Source of the DNA: Syngnathus acus
Lineage: Eukaryota; Chordata; Actinopteri; Syngnathiformes; Syngnathidae
Assembly: GCF_901709675.1 (NCBI RefSeq)
Contig: NC_051090.1
Location: forward strand, 62,001 to 126,000
DNA: 64,000 nucleotides
Reading direction: 5' to 3'
How positions within the stretch are numbered: position 1 is the first letter of the stretch; each line of letters begins with the position of its first letter. The notes beneath the pieces are model-generated. The model made no database searches. It saw only the letters and a list, made by a program, of their open reading frames with translations, and was not told where the DNA came from. Shown piece after piece: positions 30,699-42,924 of the stretch. The position numbers and the translations under genes are program-made.

Positions 30699-32206
30699 AT
30701 GAGGTGAATGAGTTCTGCCTTTGAGATTGCTCATTTTGCACTTGTCTGTGTTGAGATGTGTTTGTCGGTGTCTACGACTGTGCCTTTCTCCACTGCTTTT
30801 CTTTCTCATCTTTGTATTCTCTTGTGGATTTGTTTCTTTCTGCTCTGTCTGGTTTCTCCCTTTAACACGAGTCACCGTACACTTTCAGTGCCAAACGGAC
30901 TCAAACGACATGGAAGACCGAGCTGGAGAGCCTGCAATGTCACTTCACGTGGAAGCTGAACCTCCAAAGATCCAAACTTTTCCTCCTCCGAGATCAACTG
31001 GAAGATATTGGCGTCGTGGAGGGATACAAGTGGCTGGGACATATTTACAACTTGCAGGGTTACGTACGCTACCGGCTCGGGAGTAGCAAAGACGCCTTGG
31101 CTTTCTTCAGCATGGCTGCGGAGGCATTGCGTCAGATGAGAAATACTGTCTCGGAGGAGGGCCCGTGGCTGGCGGTCAACTACGGGAACTTGGCTTGGCT
31201 GCACTACCGCATGGGAGAAGCGACGCAATGTCAGACTTACCTGTCCAAGGTTGACAACCTTCGGACTGAATATCCTTCACCGTGTCCGGAGGAACTCCAC
31301 CCCGAGATCTGCGCTGAAAAAGCCTGGGCTCTGATGAAATTTGGCAAAGACAATACACTTGTGGCGCTGCAATATTTTCAGAGGGCCATCAGGATGCAGC
31401 CTGACATGATCGAGTGGCACTCCAGTCACGTGCTAGCGTTAGCGAGCACGTCCAAGCTATATCAAAGCGGACTCGACGGGAACGCTTTTGAAAAACTGAA
31501 AGTAGCTAAAAAACACGACCCCAATAACCTGTACCTTGCGACAATTTACCTGGCCGCTTGTGCCGCTCGAGGAAGAAGAATTGAAGGGGAAGCGCGGCAA
31601 TTGGCCAAGGAGATTCTGAAAAAGCCCGTCAGCAGCTACAGCGGCATTAAACCGTTACTCAAAGTGTTCAGGGTGTATTTATCAATGGACGAAGCTCTCG
31701 ACTTGGCAGAAGAAGCTCTGGAAAGACATCCGGGAGAACGCTATCTTAAGAGGTGTGCTGCAATCTGCTACAAAAAGAAGGTTTTCTCACACAGGGACAT
31801 TTTGCCGGAACCAGCGCTGGTCGACAGGGCCGTCGGTCTCTATCGAGAAGTGATTCTTCTCTACCGTCAATCTTCGCTCAAGAGAAAATTAACTCTGGCA
31901 AATCTATATGTAAAATCGACTCACGAGCAAGCTAAAGCCGCTGAGATATTTGAGGAACTCCTTCTCCATCAGGGTGAGCAGGAACCCGGAGACAGACAGA
32001 TGCTTTATAACTACTATGCAAAATATTTACAGTCCGCCCAGAGGGAGAGATACAAGTCAATAGAATATTACATGAGGGCAGCAGCTATACAACATCCATC
32101 TGTCTATCGCGTAAACAGCATTCAAATCCTGGAGAAAATCAGGGAAAGAGAAAGAAACAAAATGTGCCGAGAAATAGAAGAGTTTCTAAACAACCTGCAG
32201 GGCTGA
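30699..32206 (+). CDS. Interferon-induced protein with tetratricopeptide repeats (IFIT family)
   Basis: IFIT proteins are cytosolic TPR solenoids that bind non-self RNA ends and block translation in antiviral defence. Two exons: a micro-exon with only ATGAG (30699-30703, donor GTGAAT) and 30889-32206 (acceptor CACTTTCAG). Joined: 1323 nt, 440 aa, starting MSAKRTQTTWKTELESLQCH. The two-exon layout with just the start codon in exon 1 is the vertebrate IFIT signature. TPR motifs include GYKWLGHIYNLQGYVRYRLG, WLAVNYGNLAWLHYRMGEAT, ICAEKAWALMKFGK and the tail SVYRVNSIQILEKIRERERN. No disruption was seen. Fish have several IFIT paralogues of uncertain naming, so no symbol is given. AATAAA at 32799-32804. 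Confidence 0.92.
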
Positions 32207-32406
32207 GAAAAGAATAGCGTGCGTATCCTCACTGGAAGTATGCACGTAGTTTTGGGAGTTATTCTGTCATTCGTAGACAGATATGTTTTTGAACGTTTCA
32301 TTTTCTTTGAATGAACGTCATGAAATAGAAGGAAAAGTTCAACAGCAGATTATGATTTGCAGAACGTGGCCACTGGGGGGCGATATTTAACAAACTCCGT
32401 ACACGC

Positions 32407-32583
32407 ACTGATTGAGTCACGTTTTCGCACGGGGTGCACCCGACATCGGGCAACCAAGCATCCACACTGATTGAGTCACGTTTTCGCACGGGGTGCACCC
32501 GACATCGGGCAACCAAGCATCCACACTGATTGAGTCACGTTTTCGCACGGGGTGCACCCGACATCGGGCAACCAAGCATCCAC
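32407..32583. repeat. 59-bp tandem repeat, three copies, each with an AP-1 word
   Basis: Units start at 32407, 32466 and 32525 and look identical. Each carries TGAGTCA (AP-1 consensus) at 32413, 32472 and 32531. They lie about 200 bp downstream of the IFIT stop. An adjoining run of CGCACCGCAACG-type words continues to about 32652. Confidence 0.95.
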
Positions 32584-33420
32584 CGCACCGCAACGCACCG
32601 CGCCGCAACGCAACGCACCGCAACGCACCGGAACGCAACGCACCGCACCGCACAGCCACCCGGCCTCATACAGACTTACAATTTGGAGTGTTCAATTGGC
32701 CTACTTTGGATGCTTTGGACATTTACTCCATCTATATTGTCCAGTTTATCTGACATTTTCACAGTTGCATCGACCAGTTAAGGATTCATACATGTTCAAA
32801 TAAATGACGTAATACATACTTTTTTTCCTCCTGGTCCATATTTGTCAATAGTAAACCGCACGTCAATGTATACCAATATCAACCAATGCTCATATTGTGA
32901 TCTGCTCTTCAGTCACTGTGATATACTTTTCAGTCGTACCGTCCAGCCTGACCTAGGATTGATTCTTCTCACATTTTCGACGTGATGTCGCATCGATGCT
33001 ACTTTTCTTAACCAGTCTATGGCGTTTCACATGATATGTTAGAATAAAGTACTGTTGCATAAAAGGTACATGGTTCTTTCAAACGTACAGTGTAATCTTC
33101 ACAGGAAATGAAAAGTCAAACCCAAATGTAACATTTGAATGAAAGCATTGGGATATGGTACCAGAACGTGCGTGCGTAAAAGCCGACTTAAGATTTGTGT
33201 GCATTGCACGGCACGGCATATGTTTCTCATCCGAGAGAATGTCGCCTGCGGTGAAGGCAGTGCAAGAGTGTCCACTTGGAGAGCGTGGGAGCGAGTTGGA
33301 GGGGAAAAACAAGTGAGTTGTCACAGGTGCGCGCGCGCCTACCGAGCTCGCCGAGTTCGGGGGAAAAACAAGTAAGTTGTCACAGGTGCGCGGCTGCTAC
33401 CGAGCTCGCGGCGCGCCGCG

Positions 33421-33562
33421 GCGCAGCCCAGCACAGCCCAGCACAGCCGGGCCCAGCCCAGCCCAGTCCAGCCCAGCCGGGCCCAGCCCAGCCCAGTCCA
33501 GCCCAGCCGGGCCCAGCCCAGCCCAGTCCAGCCCAGCCGGGCCCAGCCCAGCCGGGCCCAGC
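33421..33562. repeat. 30-bp GC-rich minisatellite (GCCCAGCC...GCCGG)
   Basis: Four to five copies of a 30-bp unit made of GCCCA/GCCGG words, free of A/T runs. Open reading frames across it are compositional. Confidence 0.95.
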
Positions 33563-34728
33563 CCTTCAGGCGTCCAAACAAGAGAGGGCAACGTGGGCGT
33601 TTTATCATGCTGCTGGTTGGGTTGGGTTGACCCCGCTGCCATTCGAAAAACATTTGTAACCACTTTCTTATTGTCTCCATTTCCAGATGGCTGCTCATTT
33701 GACTGTTCGGAGTGAGCTAAGGAAGCAACAGCCACTTCTATTTTGCTGTCTAATCATAAACATGTTTTGTACAAATTGTGCAGTCACGTCATTGTCGCCA
33801 TCTCAAACTCATAATTATGTTGAAGCAATAATTATAACGTGTTGTTTGTTATGCCCAAACATTAGTCGCCAGCTGCCAACGGGTCCGACAAGGTCATGTG
33901 ACGCACATGAGAAAAGGTGCATTTCATTTGCATATCGTGACAACTACCAGAAGATTGTTGGCATACCGCGGCAGGTGCTCAATGTCTGCGAGTGCGTGCG
34001 AGGATAGTCAAACTGGTTCATGCAAAAAGTCATCTGCGTCCTCCAAGGCCAGTTCACAGCCCTGGAAGCTCCGCATAAATCACGGCCAATTTGGACAGGC
34101 GGACTATAGCTATTTCCAAATCGGCAGGCCGCGTCCTCCAACGCACAATATGGCGACGACCTATGTCAATGTACAAAAAAATGGGCCAAAATTGGACATT
34201 ATAAACGATAAGCTCTTTTCCTATTCATTTTAGACTATGGTGAGCACGGTGCATACTCGCCAGGAGTCTCCATGCGTGCAATAATAATAATGGATACAAA
34301 ACCAACAGAGACCTTCCACTCGTGAATTCAACGACGAAACACGAGACAGAAGATGGTTTGCCATGATTTTATTTTCTTTCCCTTATTCGTACGACCGGCC
34401 TTGGCACTACTTTGTTTCAAAGTAGTTTTCAATCAAAGATGTATTTAAAGCCTTCATTTTTTTGGGCAAACACAGAAGCTAATAAAAATACATATTTACT
34501 TTTTTCATCCTTTACACAGAAAATAAAAGCATTTTTGGACCCCCTCAAAATTGGGGAATTAAAATATTTGACATTTGTATCACAAATCAATTTCATGAGA
34601 CAAAAAAATGGGACATAAAAACTATACAAAAATGATACAATTCTTTGAAAAATTCTGCCGCTATAAATGGTGCAAAGGGTACATTATTTACTCTGGTGTG
34701 TCACTGGCCATAAAACAAATGAAAAAAG

Positions 34729-34795
34729 GCAGGCAGGCAGCCACGCAGAGAGGCAGGCAGGCGGTCGCCGGCAGGCTGGCAGGCAGGCAGGCAGT
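34729..34795. repeat. (AGGC)n-rich patch at the tut4 stop codon
   Basis: Interrupted AGGC/GGCA repeats begin one base outside the tut4 stop codon (TGA at 34798-34796, minus strand) and run into the 3' UTR. Confidence 0.85.
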
Positions 34796-37700
34796 TCACT
34801 TCTTCTGTTGGATGAAATTTAGATTTGCTGGGTGTCTGACATGGGCAATGGGCAGGTTTGTATTTGGATGCAGCATGGAGCCTGCAGACACATGAACAAA
34901 GTTGTGATCAACAAAATGCACTATTGAATGATGGCGTGGCTCAAATGTGCACGATTGCGGGACTTTTGAATTGCACTACAGTAAGAAGTTAGCCATCGTT
35001 TGTTCATGATTTGAGCGTGACTCAATTGTGTTCTTTGAAACAGTAGTAGTGATTTTCAAAAATGACCTGGTTGGTAGCCACCGGTTCCCTGCTGGATAAA
35101 ATTCTGAGGCATTCGGTACGGCCAGGAAGGAGACAGTGCAAACTGGGCTGTTTTATTGTGCTCCCACAGCTGAGGACCTTGGCTCACACCAATAAACTGG
35201 GATGGGTGGCCCAATTCTGGAAAGAGAGAGAGCAGAGCAGAGCACACGCCATATAAAAATGTCATGTTTCTTTGCTGTTTTTAAGACAAGGTGGTGACAT
35301 TTTTCATATATCTATGGGAAGACATCACCACCTTGTCTTAAAAAGGGGGGCGGGCGGAATGAATTTTCTTTGTTGAACCATTTACATTGCATTGCCTAAG
35401 GGCACTTTCAAGACTGTCAAAGTAACAGCCTTACAAATTGTGAAAAATCCACCCAGTCAATACCTGACTTGAGCACAGTGCCATTTCCCAGAAGCGAAGC
35501 AGGCTGTACCAAGCGGTTGAGCCAGTGTCCTTCACGTCCCGCTCCGGCAACGCTCACGGGTCTTCCCGCCGGCTGTGCAAAAATGATACTGGGATCGTTC
35601 AGGTTGACGGCGTCGGGGCTGCTTCCGGGGCTCGCGCCGCTTCCCGGCCCTGACCGAAGAACCAATTTCAGGCCAGGCGGGGAGGGGGCGCCGCCGCTCG
35701 GGTTCGGACTACAGACGACAGGTCCGTGGATGGGCCAGGAGGCGGAAGCCGGGTGCTGAGGCTGCTGCCCCTGTGACGGCTGCTGCCCCTGTGACGGCTG
35801 CTGCTGCTGCGGGGGAAGAGGACCTCGGCCAGCGAGTGTCCCCAGGTGAAAGTGGCCCGGGTGGGAAGAGGTGAAGTTGAAAAGGGGGACCTGGGGGGGG
35901 TGGTGGTGGTGAGCAGGCTGTTTCTGGGGACCTGAACAAATGCTTTTCTTTTGGCTCGACTTGGGAGAACTGGACGACTGAGGGGAACTTTGAGATACGG
36001 CTGGGGGCTGCGGAGAGTAGGGTGGAGTCTGGCGACTGTCAGACTAAAAAGAGAGAGAGAGGGGAATCACACATCTGCATGTTGATGAGAGCAACCGTTA
36101 CTTTCACGTTTTTGAATCAGGTCCGGTCTCAAAGCGGCTGTTACTCACGCTCTCGGAGGGTAGCCTGGCCCTACTAGGACAGTCCGCCGCTAGTTGGGAG
36201 CCACTCGTCGCCTGAGAACTCACCAAAGACCGCACCGTGTGAGGAGCTGAGGAAAAATATCACCATGCATTCGATTGGTCTCCAATTAACGGCTGAATAG
36301 CGGTTGTAAGCGCTTTGATTGTAAGTATTGACATCAGAGGTGCTAATCAATTCATTTGAAACATTTCCTCCCGCTGAATAAACGTTTGATTTTGCTCTTA
36401 TTTAAAAAAAAAAAAAAGAAATAAAAAAATGTTGGTCCTATGTTATTGAGTGAATTTCTTCCAAGTTTAAGATCACATCTTAACCAGGGGTTTACTCACC
36501 CGACGCCACAGCCGTCCTCTGCTTTAGATGGCGGTATTCGGGGCAGTCTCTCCTCACATGACCAGTGTCGCCACACTGAAAACACCGTCGCTCTTTTTGC
36601 TCCCGCTCATCATCTTTCACATCTTCATCTTTGTCATTCTCTTTCTTTTTCATTCTGATGGAGAAAAGCAATTCTAATGACGACATTCACAGTCACATCC
36701 AGCTCGTTCGTTCTCGTCTACTACTAGAGCAAATAGCCCAATTGGAGCCCATTCCTCTTCTTTTGCAAACACAAGTTGTAGTCATAGCATTTAGTTTTTG
36801 TATTTTGTCCAACCTGCGTCTCTTGGGACAGTCCTTCATATAATGTCCAATTTTTCCACAGATCCTGCAGCACCTGTCGTTTGGAGCCAACTCGCCGTCA
36901 GTTAGAACCTTTGCATCAAAGAAGTAGCCCTGCAGAAGGGAATACGGGGCATTATTTAACAAATGCACCCTAACTATCTGACAGAAAAAAAAACAGCGGT
37001 CCGACGTGAACAAAAGTGGCTCGGTGCCCTGGCTCCTGCCACTTGAAGAGTGTTTAGCGCGGAGCCTCTGCTGCACATAAACCATTCTTTTTATTCTTCT
37101 TGTTATTCCAAGCCAAGGCAACTTTGCAGACGTGTGAGGCGGCAGTGCAAACAAATAATAGGCTACATGTTCCAATTTGAACGAGTGGCCACCGATAATT
37201 ATCGTGCATTCTTAGCGTATTTGCGCCGCCGCTCGGTTACAATCGTGCAACGTTTTTGTTAGCCCATACCACTTCGGTCCCAGGCACTGGGTAGAAGGGA
37301 GTCCCAAAGAGCTTGCGCCCATTTATGAAAGCCTTCATGATAAAGTTTGTCACTGGAAGAGAAAAGGGAAGGAAGAGAATAAACATCATCATCATTTGGA
37401 CTGTCTGAAACTGGAGCGATCCAAAGCATAAGGTCAATAAATACGTACTTTTGCGAGAAACTCCGGCACCGAGATTATGATTCAAATCAAAAGGATCTGA
37501 GAGGAAGATAAAAAAAAAAAAGTGGGTTTTTTTTTTTTTTTTTTTTTTAAAAAGTCGGTCGGTGAAAAGAGTACTGTTTGAAGTGAGCCACATCTTGAGT
37601 ACTATTTGAAGTGAGCCACATCTTCATCGAAGCACCTTCAATAGCAATGCATTTGCTGGTCCACTGCTTTTCAAAGGTGGTGAGGCGTTTCTTTTGGCGG

Positions 37701-40700
37701 ATGCTGATGACGTGCTCTTTGAAGTCAAATTCTTCCGTGTAGAAGCGCAGGAGGCCCAACCACAGCTCACCCACAGATTCCGTGTTGAGCTCCACCTGGG
37801 ACAGACGCTGCCGCTGCAAAACGACACAATCATATTGCTTGGAGTTTCGAAGCTCATATGTTTCAAAGCTCATTTGCTCCCCTCTCACCAAATCTTCAAG
37901 GTCATCGAAGAAGAAGGCATTCCAACCGTCGACTATTCTCTGGGGAACGCTTGCTCCGTCAAAGATCTAAGAGGAAAGGTTTTCATTTCACCTTAAGCGC
38001 CCCACCCCAAGCGAGCGAGCGTACCTCTTGCAGGACTGGGATGACCGGCGGCTGTCTTTGCTGCAGAAAGTAAAGCACCATCAGGATGTACGCGTAAGAC
38101 GAGAGACTCCCTCGAGACGCGTCTCCGATATCGCAGCGCTGGGAGCACACAAAGTCGGAAGACAAGCTTGACCTGTTATACAAATTCCCGATGGCTGGCT
38201 GGCTGAAGACAGACAAATAGATGATGTCGGTCGGCCACTTTGCGCTTCACCTTTGTGACATACCTTTGCAAAGACCTTCATCATGTATCCCAGGAACTGC
38301 ACACGTTGATCCAGGGCTGCATACATCGCCAGCATTCTGGTGTTATGTTGTGCCTAGCACAAATGACTGGCATTTGACAAGCGTTTCTCCAAAAATGATG
38401 GATTAGCCTTGTGTCGCTCGCTCGCTCGCTCGCTCGCTCGCTCGCTCGCTCGCTCACTCACTCACTCACTCACTCACTCACTCACTCACTCACTCACTCA
38501 CTCACTCACTCACTCACTCACTCACTCACTCACTCACTCACTCACTCACTCACTCACCAGAGTGTTGTAGAGACTGATGTCCCCCTCCAAACCGCTCTGC
38601 CTGTGTTCAAACTTGACGATCGGCACTTTTGCCGTTGTAATTGGCAAGATGTTCCTCAGCCCTTGCGGTGGAACATCATGGGAGAACACGGATGACCTTT
38701 ACTCTGTGCCATTTTCATATCTACCAGAGTTAAGAGTTTTCTCATCCAAACCATTTTAGTGTAATGTGGTTTGGAAATGAAGTCAATCAAGCACGTCACG
38801 CAAATGAATCATTCAATGTGAATTCACCTGCATGTTTCTTTAGGACTTTAGCCAGGCCTTCGATGATCTCCTTACAGTTCAGCTTCTGCGCATGTAGCGA
38901 GATAGAAAATGTTTACAATGCGTAACGCCAAGCTATGCGTGTTTGGATGCCTACCTCTGCAGTTTCATGACCCTGCAGAGTCATGCAAATGTCAAGGTCG
39001 CTGTCGTGGAAACCAAAGCCATTCTTGGAGGATCCAAACAAACAAAGCTGAGCTTTATCTGCAGTCACACACACATCAAAAACAATTTGCATTTTAAAGC
39101 AGCGCGTATTGCGTCATTACATCGAAATGGTCTCAGCGGCAGGCAGCCGCGCAACACGTGTGACGTATGAAGCGTGGTACCGTTGTACTCTTTCCTGATG
39201 AACCGTTCCAGACTGGCAAGGATCTGCTCTCTTTTCTGCTGCTCAGCATGCGTGGGTGCCAGTTTATCTGCAAAAATGTGCATCTTCAAATGAGGTCCAT
39301 TTCATCTCTCTTCACAATTCAATAGGCAGTCAATTATGACGTGGTTAATTGCTATTTCAGAATAAAAACATGCACTTGATTCAATGCATTCTGAGGCCAA
39401 TTTGTAATGTAGATTAGACTTGTATTTGTATTGAATGAAATGGCAAATTCCGTCCAAGTGGACCGAGACCCGCAAAGACGCACAGTGGCACAGTTTGCAA
39501 AGCCCGTTCAGGATCTCTCGGAAATGGTTGTTCATAGGAGGCAGGAGCTTCAACTCGATCTTCTTAAAGTCATCGGGACACTCATCCTTCAGGTGACCGT
39601 CTCGTTTGCAGATACCGCACACCACGTTTGGAGGCTGAAAAGAGAAAAAAGCAGCACTTGCAGCAACTTGCAATGGCTCCAAATTGGCACGGCTTTCGCA
39701 CCTTGCCCTCAGTGAAAATCATCTTGTCAAAGATATAGTGAAGGTCCTCTGTTGTTCCCATGCCCTCCTTTTGGGAAACAGACGTTTCCCCATCCTCCCC
39801 ACCCTCGGCTCGGCCGTTGACGGAAAGGGAAGGCTGTTTGGAAGCAGCTTGGTCGAGGGCCGTGAGCGCCGGGCCGCCGCCATCGTCGAGCGCCTTCCGG
39901 TCGAGCGCCTTCCGGTCGAGCGCCTTCCGGTCGAGCGCCTTCTCGTCCTCCTCTCCGGACGGATGGGACCTGGCGTTACTGTCGCTCGCAGGTTCCCCGT
40001 CACCCTTTGCTCGGCGGAATGTCATTTGAGCGTTCTCGTCCGTTAACTCTGTCTCTAGCATCTTACTTGCTACGGCATCCTTCTTCTTGGAGCCCTGCTT
40101 GCCAGCCACCTTGCTCTCGTGCTCCACGGCGGCTTTATTCTGCGGGCGGGCAAAGTATTTATAAGCTGTGCGGAAGCGCTCCTGGATATACTCAAACACC
40201 AATTGGCTGTTCAAGCTTCGAGCCACGTTCCTCTTCAAGGCAAAAGGATCTTGGGGAAAGAAAGAGACAATGCGAGTCAGCGTCGTTTGCCGTACATGAT
40301 TCCCGCGGCTAACGGGACGGGCTCACCTTCGATGGCGAGCCGGCGACGAGGCCAGTTCTTCGTTTCCCGAGAAAGGAGCGCTTTGACGCGGACGCTGATG
40401 ATGTACTCTTCCGAGGCAAACTCCAGAGTGTAGAAACGCAGGAGTTCCAACCACAACTGTCCCAGTGACACATCTTGGCTCGATTCAAAAGTCAGCCGTG
40501 CCTTTGAAAAAGGAGACTACCTAGTAAGTCAAAAGTCGCACCGAGAGCGAGTGAGAGCAAACGGCCCAAATGCCGCCACTCACCAAGCCATGTGAAACGG
40601 GAGCCTTATGGGGTTTACCGCGCTCCGCTTTGGATCGCCCTTCCCCTGGCCTGGCCTCCTTTCCATTCTCGACCTGTCCGCCGCCATCCGTCTGTGAAGC

Positions 40701-42924
40701 TCTGTGCTCCCACTGCACATACATGTCTGACTGGATTCCTGTCAGATGATATTCGTCCACACGTTTCACGTCAAAGCCATCGATCTGAAAAGGCAGGGAA
40801 CATGGAAAAATGGTTTCTTTCTTGGACGCGTGCGCCGGCGCAAACGCTCCGTGGTGCCCGCGCCTCGACTGCTCGCTCACACTCAATTGATGCTTTCCAA
40901 AACCTACCCAATGGCCCAAGTAGACAGGGAGGATGGGCTCTTTTCTCTGCTGCAAGAAGAAGATGACCATGAGAGCCAACGAGTAGGAGGGGATTCCGCC
41001 CTCCGCCTGACAGTCAATGTGACACAGCTGCAGACAAAGCTCACTTTAGTTTTCAAAAGCCCCAAAATAATAGTATAAAGCACATTTCCAGGGACCCAAG
41101 GACATTAAGAGCACGTATACTAGAGAATTCAAGTCAACTGTCCGTTTTAGAAGCGAGCCATCGCATTAGCCAACCTAATAACACAATCGAGGCTCATGTG
41201 GATCTATGATCATTGATTATTTGTGTACTCACCCTTGCCCAGTAGCGGAAGGCCAGCACCAGGGGAACCAACCTGGGTTCCATTTTGGTCAAGGCTGCCA
41301 TGTGAGTTGTGGTGAGACAAGCAACATCATTGCCTGCGCTCACTTTGCACGTCAAGCCACTGATTTCAAAATGGCCGAGCAAAAAAGAAAGGAAGAATAA
41401 ACGGAGAAAATGTCATTTTCAAAATGGCCGGGCGAGCGAGCGAGCGAGCGAAAAAAGAAAAGAAGCATCAACAGAGAAAACGTGGTTTTCAAAATGGCCG
41501 AGCAAAAAAGAAAGGAAGAATAAACGGAGAAACTGTGGTTTTCGAAAAGGCCGAGCAAAAGAGAAAAGAAGCATCAACAGAGAAAAGGTCCTTTTCAAAA
41601 TGGCCGAGCAAAAAACAAAGGAAGAATAAACAGAGTTGTGTCAAACTCTCCTGATATTTTCCAAAGAATACTGACTGACCTGATGACATCACGACAGACG
41701 ATGGCAGGAACTTTGGCGTGAAAGTCTGACACAACATCTGAAAATTCATCTATACAGAGCAGGAATTCAAGTTAATGACGTCGGCTCACAACCTCACATT
41801 ACGCAACCCTGAGCCGAAAGAAATCACACGTTGAATGTTGTACTAAAACGAAGACGTGGCACACATCGAGACAAGTATCACGGCCGTCGGCCGTCGCGAA
41901 GCTCAAATCAGTTGATGACATCCCACTTGAAGTTTGAATGATACTTACTACTTTTTCTGAGGATGTCAAGTACTTGAATCAGGACTTCCGGTTGTGTCAT
42001 CTACACACACAAAAAAAGCACTTAGAGAAACAATGACTTGCGAAGACTCAAGGCCACGCCACGGTAGACCTCGCTCGTCACATCCAAAGCCGCCGCGCTT
42101 CTGAGCAATGACACGGAAAGATGCACGGATGGCACTTTTGAAGGGGAAACTAACTGCCAGCCAGGGTCTGCTCCCTTTCTCTTGCTAAAACTTACTGTGG
42201 AGGGGTGGACGACATCAATGTTGATATCGCTCGTCTTAAAGGCAAATCGGGTCAGACAAGAGCCGTAGAGACTTAGGGTGCAAGCTGGGGAAGAAGAAGA
42301 AAGAAGAAAAAAAAAGAATCGAAAGGAGAACATATGTTAGAAAATGCACTTGTGGTGCTGGACTGAAAAATTGCTGCATCTCAAGGCCTAAACGACATGG
42401 TACCTGAGAGGTGTTTTTGGATGATGTTCTCCATCCTAACAACCACAGCCTTCCGATGCTCAAAGTCTCGGTGAGAAATCCCTTGCTCGCTGGCGGCTTC
42501 CACGACCGCCGTCTCGATGGCTCCCAGCTGCGAGGCGGAGGGGGGCGGCAGGGCGCGCAGTTCCTTCTCCTCCTGTTTCTCCTGAAATGGCAGCGTGGAA
42601 AGACGTGAAGACATTTTCCATCATAAACAAGGTGCATTCACCTACCATGACGTTTTTTTTGTGTCTCTTCTCCTTGATGTGTTTGTGGGCTGCTTGAATG
42701 TGCTCAATATGAACGGAACACAGCTTGCATATGTATTGATACTTGGGGTATTCTGCGGATTGCTGTGAAAGCAAACACATTTATGACGTTCAAGTTCAGT
42801 CTATCATATTTCCATGTTGATGTTGGCCTACTTTTAAAAGTCTGTGGATATAATCTCTGTAAAGACGCTCCTCGGCCTGTCGGAGGCCGAGCTGTTGCTC
42901 CGTCAGCGATCCTTCCATTGTCAT
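34796..42924 (-). CDS. tut4: Terminal uridylyltransferase 4 (ZCCHC11)
   Basis: TUT4 adds uridines to pre-let-7 (with LIN28) and to deadenylated mRNAs. About 27 exons. Seen in order: MTMEGSLTEQQLGLRQAEER; C2H2 finger YICKLCSVHIEHIQAAHKHI; first, inactive transferase half with LYGSCLTRFAFKTSDINIDV (DxN where DxD is needed); first PAP-associated domain (SLGQLWLELLRFYTLEFASE); CCHC knuckle CGICKRDGHLKDEC; second, catalytic half with FGSSKNGFGFHDSDLDICMT (catalytic DxD), CDIGDASRGSLSSYAYILMV and SVGELWLGLLRFYTEEFDFK; CCHC knuckles CRICGKIGHYMKDC and CFQCGDTGHVRRDC; a P/Q-rich tail with LNDPSIIFAQPA, ending HPANLNFIQQKK. LNDPSIIFAQPA favours TUT4 over TUT7. The roughly 280-residue N-terminal extension of human TUT4 is not seen, so upstream exons or another start are possible. 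Confidence 0.93.
35277..35343. other. Hairpin with 20-bp perfect stem in a tut4 intron
   Basis: TTTTTAAGACAAGGTGGTGA (35277-35296) is the exact reverse complement of 35324-35343, with a 27-nt loop. This has the size of a small stem-loop or a miniature foldback. I do not recognise a miRNA. Confidence 0.8.
38417..38556 (-). repeat. (GCTC)n/(ACTC)n compound microsatellite starting at a tut4 splice donor
   Basis: On the coding strand, the exon ends CTCTACAACACTCTG (DISLYNTL) and the intron begins GTGAGTGAGTGAG..., about 25 GTGA copies, then GAGC units. The repeat unit reproduces the donor consensus GTGAGT. Confidence 0.96.
39885..39945 (-). repeat. Coding 15-bp repeat in tut4 (ALDRK x3-4)
   Basis: Inside the long linker exon between the two transferase halves, a 15-bp unit (reverse complement of GAGCGCCTTCCGGTC) is repeated. 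It encodes KALDRKALDRKALDRKALDD. The frame is kept and the linker is disordered, so it is tolerated. Confidence 0.93.
41370..41640. repeat. Minisatellite of about 54-60 bp with AAAATGGCCGAGC core in a tut4 intron
   Basis: Five imperfect units alternate between AAAGAAAGGAAGAATAAACGGAG and AAAGAAAAGAAGCATCAACAGAG spacers. Each carries (T/G)TTTTC(A/G)AAA(T/A)GGCCG. The second unit has an extra (GAGC)n expansion. Confidence 0.9.

Larger units (their letters stand above)
32207..34795. other. IFIT/tut4 convergent intergenic region and 3' UTRs
   Basis: No coding exon recognised. It contains the IFIT 3' UTR, a 59-bp tandem repeat (32407-32583), a GCACC-type repeat (about 32583-32652), a 30-bp GC-rich minisatellite (33421-33562), and the tut4 3' UTR ending near AATAAA (minus strand, 34373-34368). 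Confidence 0.6.

Noticed and set aside
33276-33735. PSPAQ-rich and GLGPAGL-rich ORFs
   Set aside because: Products of the 30-bp GC-rich minisatellite on both strands, with no homology.
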